Assembly: GCA_001940725.1 (NCBI GenBank)
Contig: MDVR01000056.1
Span: 1 to 32,306 of the forward strand
Reading direction: 5' to 3'
From: Candidatus Heimdallarchaeota archaeon LC_2
GTDB lineage: Archaea; Asgardarchaeota; Heimdallarchaeia; Heimdallarchaeales; Kariarchaeaceae
DNA length: 32,306 bases
Part shown: positions 25,606 to 32,306 of the stretch, piece after piece
Layout: every line of letters starts with the position of its first letter
How positions within the stretch are numbered: the first letter of the stretch is position 1
Position numbers and translations under genes: made by a program
The notes under the pieces: generated by a model
Seen by the model: only the letters and a program-made list of their open reading frames with translations
Told to the model about the DNA's origin: nothing
Database searches by the model: none

Positions 25606-28359
25606 ATGTTAGAAATTAAAAATAGTTTACAAATAAAAGTTGACGGTCAGGATATAATTGCTTTTCCAGATGAAACTTATCTAGAAGCAATTCAAAGGGC
25701 TAACATCTATGTGCCAACACTTTGTTACGAGAAAGAATTAATCCCATCAGGTGCCTGTCGGTTATGTGTTATTGAGATGGAGAGTACTGGGAAATTAGTT
25801 TCCGCATGTACAACTCCAGTTATTGATAATTCTGTTGTATTTACAAAAAATAAAAGAATTGACAAGTCTAGGGAGGTACTCCTAGAGCTTATTCTTGCTG
25901 ATCATCCTTTAATCTGTACTGTATGTGATAAACAGGGTAATTGCTCACTTCAACGCTTGGCTTATGAATACGTTCCAACTGAGAAGTTGAAAAAATATAT
26001 GGATCCAGAAGACAAAATTTTGGATCTTGTTGAGGAGAATGAATTTTTCAAATTGGATTATTCTATGTGTATTAAATGTGCTAAATGTGTGCAAGTAGTT
26101 GAAGAAATTCAACATTGTGGTGTTCTTACGATGCAGGGAAGGGGAGTAAACGTTTATCCCACTCCCGGTTTTGATAGGACCTTTACAGAAGCAGGTTGTG
26201 TTGCTTGTGGTAATTGTGTAACCGTATGTCCAGTCGATGCATTGAAACCATTGACATTGGAAAGAAAGGGAAGAGAGGTTGATTCCACCCGAACTACAAC
26301 CACATGTGTTTATTGTGGTGTTGGTTGCCAATTCGAAATTGTTACAAATAAAAGGACCAACAAAATTGTGTATATTGATTCTAATAGTAATAATCCAGTT
26401 AATGGATTAGCCTTATGTGTAAAGGGCAAATTCGGTTGGGATTTCATCCATCACGAAGATCGGTTACAACACCCGTTAATACGAAAAAATGGAATTTTAG
26501 AAAAAGCAACTTGGGATGAAGCTTATGATTACATTGAATCAAAATACAAGTCAATTCTAACTGAACATGGTCCAGAAGCATTTGCTTTCTTAAGCTCCGC
26601 AAAATGTACAAATGAGGAAAATTACCTCATGCAAAAATTATCTCGTGTCGGAATTGGTACAAACAATATCGATCACTGTGCTAGGCTTTGTCATGCTTCC
26701 ACGGTAACAGGTCTAATTAGAACACTGGGTTCAGGTGCCATGACAAATTCAATTAATGATCTTACAAATGAAGCCAAAGTGATTTTTGTTATTGGATCAA
26801 ATACTACTGAAGCACATCCTGTGATTGGAGTGAAAATCAAACAAGCTGTTCATCAAGGGAAAACCGAATTAATCGTAGCAGATCCTAGACAAATTGAGTT
26901 AGCTCGAATGGCCAAAATTCATCTACAACAAAGACCTGGGACTGATGTTGCAATAATTAATGCTATGTTGAAAGTAATCTTTGATGAGGACTTGATTGAT
27001 AAGGAATTCATTGAAGAGAGGACAGAGGGTTTTGAACAGCTCAAGGAAAAAATAGATTCAGAGAATTTTGATGAACTGTGCACTATTGCAGGTGTTCCAA
27101 AAAATAAAGTAATAGAAGCAGCTCGTCTTTATGCAAAAGCAGAAACTGCTGCAATTGTATATTCAATGGGGATTACACAGCATTCGACTGGAACATATAA
27201 TGTAGTATCCTTAGCAAACCTTGCTATGGTGACGGGGAATTTAGGCAAGCCTGGCACTGGAATTAATCCTCTTAGGGGGCAAAATAATGTTCAAGGTGCA
27301 TGTGATGTCGGTGCCCTCCCAGATGTATATCCTGGATATCTTAGGGTGGCAGACTCATCCTCAGTTGAATTCTTTAAAGAGGCATGGAATAAAGACACTC
27401 TTTCTCAGATCCCAGGTTTAACTGTTGTGGAGATTATGCATGCCGCTTCTATGGGCAAAATCAAGGCAATGCACATCATGGGAGAAAACCCAGCGTTGTC
27501 AGATCCCAATATCAATAAGGTACGTGACGCATTAAATGCAGTTGATTTTCTAGTAGTCCATGATTTATTCTTAACAGAAACTGCAAAGTACGCAGATGTA
27601 GTTTTACCTGTGATGAGTTTTGCAGAAAAAGATGGAACCTTTACCAATACTGAACGTAGAGTGCAAAGAGTTAGGAAAGCTCTCAATCCAGAAGGTGATA
27701 TTAAAGCCGATTGGGAAATTCTGATTGAACTTCTAAATCGTTTTGGAGTGCCTTCCAATTATGATTCTCCATCTGATATTTTCGATGAACTGGCACAATT
27801 TACTGGAATTTACAAAGGTATAAATTATAAAAGAATCGAAACTGTTGGGCTTCAATGGCCCTGTCGAGATGAGAATGATCCAGGAACAAAAGTGCTTCAT
27901 GTGAATACTTTCACTTTGGGTAAAGGGAGACTTCTTCCGGTAGATTTTGAAGGTGCTGCTGAACTACCAGATGAAAATTATCCTATGGTTCTCACAACTG
28001 GGCGTAATCTCTATCATTTCCACACCGGAGAAATGACTCACAGAAGTAAAGGTTTGCATGAACGAAGACCATTTGAAACGACCGAATTAAATCCTAAGGA
28101 TGCCGAAAGACTCGGAATTAAAGAAGGTGATAGAATGCTACTTCGATCTCGGAGGGGTGAGTTGGTAACAGTTGCTAAAATCACCAGAAAAATACTTGAA
28201 GGAGTTGTGTTTATGACTTTCCATCACAAAGAAGCAGCAGCTAATCTTTTAACGAATGATGTACTTGATCCTTTTGCCAAGATACCTGAATTGAAGGTTT
28301 GTGCAATCTATGTAGAGAAACATGAAGCGAACATACAGATAGAATCATCACTAATTTAA
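25606..28359 (+). CDS. fdhA: Formate dehydrogenase catalytic subunit (molybdopterin, Cys-type)
   Basis: A 917-residue molybdopterin oxidoreductase that should interconvert formate and CO2. The N-terminal NuoG-like arm has a [2Fe-2S] site (Cys40, 51, 54, 68), a His-Cys3 site (His100, Cys104, 107, 113) and a two-cluster ferredoxin domain (Cys155, 158, 161 and Cys198, 201, 204, 208). The catalytic domain starts with the [4Fe-4S] ligands Cys234, 237, 241, 271 and the conserved Lys273. The active-site residue is Cys362 in ARLCH, with His363, where other formate dehydrogenases have selenocysteine. GSGAMTN (375-381) is typical. The expected fourth ligand of one ferredoxin cluster is Val165. GGAG lies upstream as a likely SD. 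With the two preceding genes it forms an NAD-linked complex. Confidence 0.93.
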   Translation: MLEIKNSLQIKVDGQDIIAFPDETYLEAIQRANIYVPTLCYEKELIPSGACRLCVIEMESTGKLVSACTTPVIDNSVVFTKNKRIDKSREVLLELILADHPLICTVCDKQGNCSLQRLAYEYVPTEKLKKYMDPEDKILDLVEENEFFKLDYSMCIKCAKCVQVVEEIQHCGVLTMQGRGVNVYPTPGFDRTFTEAGCVACGNCVTVCPVDALKPLTLERKGREVDSTRTTTTCVYCGVGCQFEIVTNKRTNKIVYIDSNSNNPVNGLALCVKGKFGWDFIHHEDRLQHPLIRKNGILEKATWDEAYDYIESKYKSILTEHGPEAFAFLSSAKCTNEENYLMQKLSRVGIGTNNIDHCARLCHASTVTGLIRTLGSGAMTNSINDLTNEAKVIFVIGSNTTEAHPVIGVKIKQAVHQGKTELIVADPRQIELARMAKIHLQQRPGTDVAIINAMLKVIFDEDLIDKEFIEERTEGFEQLKEKIDSENFDELCTIAGVPKNKVIEAARLYAKAETAAIVYSMGITQHSTGTYNVVSLANLAMVTGNLGKPGTGINPLRGQNNVQGACDVGALPDVYPGYLRVADSSSVEFFKEAWNKDTLSQIPGLTVVEIMHAASMGKIKAMHIMGENPALSDPNINKVRDALNAVDFLVVHDLFLTETAKYADVVLPVMSFAEKDGTFTNTERRVQRVRKALNPEGDIKADWEILIELLNRFGVPSNYDSPSDIFDELAQFTGIYKGINYKRIETVGLQWPCRDENDPGTKVLHVNTFTLGKGRLLPVDFEGAAELPDENYPMVLTTGRNLYHFHTGEMTHRSKGLHERRPFETTELNPKDAERLGIKEGDRMLLRSRRGELVTVAKITRKILEGVVFMTFHHKEAAANLLTNDVLDPFAKIPELKVCAIYVEKHEANIQIESSLI

Positions 28360-28410
28360 TCCTTATACATTTTACTCACTATTTACGTAGTAGTTATATA
28401 GTAATTTTTT

Positions 28411-28489
28411 CGGTTTATCGATGGCAGACCAGATATTCAAGTTGTGGTTCCTGCGGTGGTACAGGACAGGTTTATCAATAATTAATTAA
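28411..28489 (+). other. GC-rich intergenic island: candidate small RNA or 22-codon gene
   Basis: Positions 28411-28470 are 31/60 G+C by hand count, against roughly 20-25% just outside. A TATA-like TTATATA (28394-28400) lies 24 nt before an ATG at 28421, which opens a 22-codon frame to TAA at 28489 with a hydrophobic, basic product (LWFLRWYRTG). Another frame without a start reads CGSCGGTG. A short stem TCCTG/CAGGA encloses CGGTGGTA. Either a leaderless micro-protein or a non-coding RNA is possible; neither is proven. Confidence 0.3.
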
Positions 28490-28552
28490 TTAATTCAGAA
28501 TTAACTCGAAACGTGTACAAAATTATATCCAAAAATAAAAATAAATAATCAC

Positions 28553-30304
28553 TCAATGTTTTCTCCTAAATTTTTGTGTTAGAATAATTGTTGTAACAAA
28601 TGCTGTTAGGAATCCAATAATCGAGAATCTAATTCCAGCATCAGTGCTATCTTCCTCTTGAGATGAAGTAGTAGTAGGACTGGTGACGGCTGTTGATGAA
28701 GTCGCAGTAGTACTAGTAGTTGAAGTTATAGTAGTTTGAGTTGTAGTTGATGGATTCGGGTCTTCAACAATATCTAAGATCATGATAGCTAAATTTCCAT
28801 CACTATCTACTGCTTCCAAATAATAAGTTCCGAGATCAGTAGCAGGAATTGTAAATGAAGTGATAAATGCTCCGTTGCTATCAGTAGTAACTGTCTTAAG
28901 ATCTACATCATTGAAATTTAGGGTTACTGGTGTATTTGCTGTGAAATTCTCTCCCTCAACACTTAAATCATAATTTTCCCAAACTTTCATTGAGTCTACC
29001 TTAATTCTAGCCGTATCAATGGGCTTAGTGTGAAGTGTGAAATTGGCACTGTCTACCACCGGTGTTGATCCTGACCAATCAGTCACAATGAAAACTGCTG
29101 GAACTGAGGGTAGGATAATACCTAATTCAGTCATGTTAATAGTTAATTGGACGAAACTGTATACCGCAGTGTCATTAATTGTAATCGGATTCTCAAATTC
29201 AGGAGTACTTTCATTCATGAGCCCTCTTTTTACAATTCCGTTGAAAATTTCCCTTGAGTTTTCAAAATCCACCTGATCATAAAGATTCACATAGATAATG
29301 CTATCATAAAATGTACCACCATATAGCCAAATTTCTATTACCTTGTCTATTCCAGTTACATTAGCCCAAATAGTGCCAGTTGACGAATTATTATCTGCGT
29401 CAAATCCCATTTGAAAAGTTAGATCAACCATTTGAGTTGGTGATAATACATCATTCAAAACATAAGTCATAGTTAAGTTCACAAAGGGTTCGATTGCACT
29501 TACTGTCCCTAAAATCAAATCAGCAAGCTTACCAATTGGAGACTCCTTGACTTGATCTACAACATAATCAAATAATTTACCTAAATAAGAATCACCATCG
29601 GCAGCAGCCGCAGTTTGTTCTGCATTTAATACTCCTTGTCCAATTTTCTTTGCCATCTCGTTCAATTTTTCACAATTTTTGGCACTGAACATATTATCTG
29701 TACGTTGACTTCGAATTGGCCACATAGTATTACCCTTATCGGCTGCAGTGTCCGTGGTTCCATCTCCATCAGGATCCCATTCATCCTTTTTTCCATCTCC
29801 ATCAGTATCTTTTCCTCCATGACCAAGTCCCATTCCATGTGCCATTTCGTGTGCCCATGTTTCACCAGCTGATCCATCCTTTACAATCCCTGAGGATGGA
29901 TCCCCCTTAATTGTCATTCCATTGGTATTAGCATTAGCATCAACGCTTGGTGTGATAGTGATTCCAGCTCCACTTCCCTTGAAAGGATCGCCTCTAAGAT
30001 CCAATTTCATTTTATTTCGTAAGGCTGTACGAGATGCAAAATTATCGGCATTTCCCTCTATGGTTCGATCAGTTTTAATCACGTTAAACTTAATCCTGCA
30101 GGATTTAAAGATATCATTCATTTTATCGACGTTGTTTTTTATTGTTGTATCATTCATACTAGCTGGATCAACAACATGAATATTTAATTTAATTTTATAA
30201 TAATCATGTGCCTGCACCAATTTGGGTCCATTAAAACCCGTTGTAAAAATAAAAATTAGGAGTAGAAGACCTAATTTTTTAGTGTGGAGATTTCTTGTAT
30301 TCAT
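28553..30304 (-). CDS. Secreted metzincin-type zinc metalloprotease, membrane-anchored
   Basis: A 583-residue exported protease. Residues 9-32 are a signal peptide ending near VQAHD. The zinc motif HEMAHGMGLGH (152-162) gives the HExxHxxGxxH signature with His152, His156, His162 and Glu153; NTMWP (192-196, Met194) fits the Met-turn. Between them are calcium-loop repeats, DTDGDGKKDEWDPDGDG. A beta-rich region follows, including an Ig-like domain near 430-515, then a Thr/Ser-rich linker (about 518-553) and a C-terminal helix with the basic tail KFRRKH. The protein should sit outside the cell, anchored at its C-terminus, degrading or processing proteins. It is convergent with fdhA. The pappalysin/M43 and M10 families are the closest types; I cannot choose between them. 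Confidence 0.85.
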   Translation of the reverse strand: MNTRNLHTKKLGLLLLIFIFTTGFNGPKLVQAHDYYKIKLNIHVVDPASMNDTTIKNNVDKMNDIFKSCRIKFNVIKTDRTIEGNADNFASRTALRNKMKLDLRGDPFKGSGAGITITPSVDANANTNGMTIKGDPSSGIVKDGSAGETWAHEMAHGMGLGHGGKDTDGDGKKDEWDPDGDGTTDTAADKGNTMWPIRSQRTDNMFSAKNCEKLNEMAKKIGQGVLNAEQTAAAADGDSYLGKLFDYVVDQVKESPIGKLADLILGTVSAIEPFVNLTMTYVLNDVLSPTQMVDLTFQMGFDADNNSSTGTIWANVTGIDKVIEIWLYGGTFYDSIIYVNLYDQVDFENSREIFNGIVKRGLMNESTPEFENPITINDTAVYSFVQLTINMTELGIILPSVPAVFIVTDWSGSTPVVDSANFTLHTKPIDTARIKVDSMKVWENYDLSVEGENFTANTPVTLNFNDVDLKTVTTDSNGAFITSFTIPATDLGTYYLEAVDSDGNLAIMILDIVEDPNPSTTTQTTITSTTSTTATSSTAVTSPTTTSSQEEDSTDAGIRFSIIGFLTAFVTTIILTQKFRRKH

Positions 30305-30523
30305 GTCAAACTTTACCTATGTCTAGATTTTTTCTTGTGAAACAATCGTTAATAAAGCTTTATCGAAGAAAATAATTCAACTCATTTTTATTTTTCTAAT
30401 GTTAACTGAAAAAGATCAAAAATTTTAATATTTGGAATGTAAAATGAAACGTATGTGTTACTAATAAGCTCAGTGGGATGAATTTTGTTAAATTGAAAAT
30501 CATCAATTATAAACCATGAACAA

Positions 30524-30539
30524 AAAAGTTAGTTTTTCA
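30524..30539. repeat. 16-bp direct repeat, left copy
   Basis: AAAAGTTAGTTTTTCA occurs here and again at 30970-30985, 446 bp apart. TGAACA lies a few bases upstream of both copies. The pair frames the GC-enriched section. Confidence 0.6.
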
Positions 30540-30550
30540 ATTGAGAAGTG

Positions 30551-30571
30551 GTGAAATTGTTACAATTTCAC
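30551..30571. other. Perfect 9-bp inverted repeat
   Basis: GTGAAATTG (30551-30559) and CAATTTCAC (30563-30571) are perfectly complementary around TTA. It stands 11 bp inside the left direct repeat. It could be an operator, an RNA hairpin or the terminal structure of a mobile element. Confidence 0.5.
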
Positions 30572-30645
30572 TTACAATATACTGTCATCCTGTTTATATT
30601 AGATGAGTGTAAGAATAAAGTGAGACTAGGTCGATTTCTTAAACC

Positions 30646-31012
30646 AATAAGGATTTTGAGAATACACCGAAGGCTGGATCTCGCAAGAGAAAAGGAAGTC
30701 CATATACAGTAAAAAAGAAAGTAGCGATTTTCTGTTCCTGTATCCGTCGTTACGAACTGCTAGTCAGATTATCAAATCTTGATGGATGTTCGAGAATGAT
30801 CTTGCGATGGTCAAAAAGTATGAAAATCCCATCTTGGTCGAGTTAGCTTACTTGAATAAGCCAAGTGGAAGGAAGCAATACTCTCCTTGCGGAGACAAGT
30901 ATTATACTATTCCAGTGTAGTAACTGGAGGATACGGTGACGTTTGTATAGTATTAGCTGAACATACAAGAAAAGTTAGTTTTTCAGATCATGGTACAATT
31001 GATGAACCCTAA
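30646..31012 (+). pseudogene. Possible decayed coding region or structured RNA
   Basis: Three consecutive plus-strand frames look protein-like but are broken. 30646-30846 (66 codons, no start) includes KRKGSPYTVKKKVAIF and CSRMILRWSKS, like the helix-turn-helix of a transposase. 30786-30920 is a 44-codon ATG frame with ENPILVELAYLNKPSGRKQY. 30860-31012 contains TGGYGDVCIVLAEHTRKVSF. The same DNA folds well: TCTC-GCAA-GAGA, AATACTCTCC/GGAGA-CAA-GTATT (30877-30903), TCCAGT/ACTGGA (30911-30928) inside ATACTAT/ATAGTAT (30904-30953). A degraded transposase gene or a structured RNA are both open. Confidence 0.3.
30970..30985. repeat. 16-bp direct repeat, right copy
   Basis: Exact match to 30524-30539. 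In one frame both copies encode KVSFS, so they may be remnants of a coding repeat rather than target-site duplications. Confidence 0.6.
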
Positions 31013-31136
31013 CCCCTACTGACGATTTTACAGCTCGTTTGTCAAATAGCAATTTAAGTTGATCGAATATCAATCAATTAACAAGTCACAAAATTATAAT
31101 GAAAACCTATCTTGTCTCGAAGCATTAAAGAAAGAT

Positions 31137-31147
31137 TATTTTATACT
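31137..31147 (+). promoter_or_regulatory. TATA box of the cyclase gene
   Basis: The TATTTTATACT stretch is centred about 27 nt before the ATG at 31169, the spacing seen at the other first genes here. No SD is present, so a leaderless mRNA is likely. Confidence 0.4.
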
Positions 31148-31168
31148 TCAATATGGAACTTACTGTTA

Positions 31169-32306
31169 ATGAAATGTCCAAATTGTGGAACTGAGAATCC
31201 CGATAATGCTAACTTTTGCTTTAATTGTGCTCATAGCTTAACTGATATTAAACCTCAAGAGGATAGGTTCACAAAATACATTCCCCAAGCTTTGCAGAAA
31301 AAATTAGAAGAATCATCAAAACTGGGTGGAATTGAAAATGAAAGAAGGATTGTAACAATTCTCTTTTGTGATGTAGTCGGTTCAACCCAACTTGCAGAAA
31401 ATATGGATCCAGAAGAATGGACTGAGATAATTAAAGTAGCTTTTGATTCTATTATCCCTCCAGTGTATAAATATGAAGGTATGATTGCCCGATTGATGGG
31501 AGATGCTATTCTTGCATTTTTCGGTGCACCTATTAGTCATGAAGATGATCCTGAAAGAGCTGTGTTGGCTGGAATTGATATATTGGAAGCTGCTAGTAAA
31601 TCTTCAGTTATTATCAGAGAAAAATGGGGTATTGATATTGATGTACGAATAGGAATCAATACAGGTTTAGTTGTTGTAGGTGAAATAGGTTCTGATTTAC
31701 GAGTTGAATATACCGCTATGGGTGATGCAATAAATATTGCTTCTCGAATGGAATCGACCGCCGAAACTGGTACAATTCAGGTTACTCAAAATACATTTAA
31801 ACATATTTCATATTTATTTGATGTCGAAAAAATTGGTCGAGTGGAAGTAAAAGGAAAATCAGACCCAATTACAACCTACAAAATCCTAAACCAAAAACAG
31901 ACAACTGACAAAACTAAAAAATATACAGATCGAGAATCAGTATTTGTTGGAAGAGAAGAAGAACTAAACCTTCTTAACATTATGTTAGATAATGTTGAAA
32001 AAGGTACTGGTAGTATCTGTTGGATTGCAGGTGAAGCAGGTATTGGAAAATCACGACTTGTCGCAGAGTTCTATAGCTCTTTATTTTTAGAAGATAGAGT
32101 TCACCGCAGTTTTCAAGAGTATGATCCTTTATCAAGCAAAATTTATTGGTTTGAAACAGGAGCACTTCCTTATCAAGTATCCTCACCATTTAGTCCCATA
32201 ATTCACTTTTTCGTACAATATTTTGGTATCAGTCTTGACATGAGCAATGAAGAGAAGTATAATTTGGTGGAATCAAAACTATCTAAATTACAAGATGGGG
32301 AGGATA
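31169..32306 (+). CDS. Zinc-ribbon, class III nucleotidyl cyclase and AAA ATPase protein (partial, 3' end missing)
   Basis: An open frame of 379 codons runs off the right edge. Residues 3-20 form a zinc ribbon (Cys3, Cys6, Cys17, Cys20). Residues 58-240 are a class III adenylate/guanylate cyclase domain: metal-binding Asp68 in LFCDVVGST and Asp112 in RLMGDAILAFFG, with the transition-state Asn189 and Arg193 in DAINIASRME, so it appears catalytically complete. From 258 (VFVGREEEL) an AAA/STAND-type ATPase begins, with Walker A GEAGIGKS at 288-295. In bacteria this architecture usually continues into a long TPR-like region. It would make cyclic AMP or GMP in response to an unknown cue sensed by the ATPase/TPR part. 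The start ATG at 31169 keeps the zinc ribbon and fits the TATA box. Confidence 0.92.
   Translation, partial: MKCPNCGTENPDNANFCFNCAHSLTDIKPQEDRFTKYIPQALQKKLEESSKLGGIENERRIVTILFCDVVGSTQLAENMDPEEWTEIIKVAFDSIIPPVYKYEGMIARLMGDAILAFFGAPISHEDDPERAVLAGIDILEAASKSSVIIREKWGIDIDVRIGINTGLVVVGEIGSDLRVEYTAMGDAINIASRMESTAETGTIQVTQNTFKHISYLFDVEKIGRVEVKGKSDPITTYKILNQKQTTDKTKKYTDRESVFVGREEELNLLNIMLDNVEKGTGSICWIAGEAGIGKSRLVAEFYSSLFLEDRVHRSFQEYDPLSSKIYWFETGALPYQVSSPFSPIIHFFVQYFGISLDMSNEEKYNLVESKLSKLQDGED

Larger units (their letters stand above)
30305..31168. other. 864-bp intergenic region without an intact gene
   Basis: The first ~200 bp and the last ~150 bp are AT-rich spacer carrying the divergent promoters of the metalloprotease and cyclase genes. 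The middle (about 30646-31012) is distinctly richer in G+C (37-43% per 60-base line by hand count, against 20% in the line at 30361) and contains hairpins and short open frames described separately. No tRNA was recognised. Confidence 0.6.

Noticed and set aside
26686..26694. Selenocysteine at the formate dehydrogenase active site
   Set aside because: The codon at residue 362 is TGT (Cys), and no in-frame TGA interrupts the gene.
30685..30705. AAGGAAGTCC resembling conserved region I of RNase P RNA
   Set aside because: The other conserved regions, especially the ACAGAA-type 3' element, could not be found at fitting distances, so the match is probably chance.
1..32306. tRNA, rRNA and CRISPR arrays
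   Set aside because: No T-loop (GGTTCRAATCC-like) with fitting arms, no rRNA core sequence and no regularly spaced direct repeats were seen in the intergenic regions.

Overview
This window looks like a chromosomal piece from an AT-rich archaeon, most likely an Asgard archaeon of the Heimdallarchaeia type. The support is combined: a geranylgeranyl-reductase-family enzyme (archaeal ether lipids); an archaeal TATA box about 25-30 nt before many first-gene starts, consistent with leaderless mRNAs, while genes inside operons carry Shine-Dalgarno sequences; a Rab/Ras-like small GTPase; a protein that reads as a MIT-like plus longin-like fusion; and a secreted protein ending in a Thr-rich stretch, a GIPGFGFF-type helix and a KRRN tail, as in Heimdallarchaeal C-terminal sorting signals. 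The lineage is inferred from gene content only.

Layout. 0-5.5 kb: a truncated gene and a membrane-anchored alpha/beta hydrolase (minus), a divergent short-chain dehydrogenase, a large surface protein, and the MIT/longin-like protein. 5.5-12.2 kb: a small Cys/His protein, an S9 prolyl-oligopeptidase gene broken by a near-perfect 618-bp tandem duplication with an inverted 60-bp piece at its junction, a saccharopine-dehydrogenase-like oxidoreductase, a proline-rich tail-anchored membrane protein and a HAD hydrolase. 12.4-17.5 kb: the small GTPase, a solitary TnpB gene with a hairpin across its stop codon, a small winged-helix protein, an unrecognised four-helix membrane protein and the GGR-family reductase. 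17.7-20.5 kb: a tldD-tldE protease pair. 20.6-23.1 kb: a PfkB kinase and a two-subunit class I fumarase (minus). 23.4-28.4 kb: a tightly packed NuoE-NuoF-FdhA operon encoding an NAD-linked formate dehydrogenase whose NuoF-like subunit has the HydB-type cluster set. 28.5-32.3 kb: a secreted metzincin protease, an 860-bp stretch with no intact gene but several unusual structures, and the start of a zinc-ribbon/class III cyclase/AAA ATPase signalling protein that runs off the window.

How the genes fit together. The fumarase and formate dehydrogenase operons are divergent and share one intergenic region; together they point to C1 and C4 acid redox metabolism feeding NAD(H) and possibly ferredoxin. 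The cell-surface proteins, the GTPase, the MIT/longin-like protein and the proline-rich membrane protein fit the membrane and trafficking repertoire of Asgard archaea. No tRNA, rRNA or CRISPR array was recognised. The most notable points are the template-switch-like rearrangement in the peptidase gene, the possibly ferredoxin-coupled formate dehydrogenase that lacks one expected cluster ligand, and the GC-enriched intergenic islands at 28.42 and 30.65-31.0 kb.
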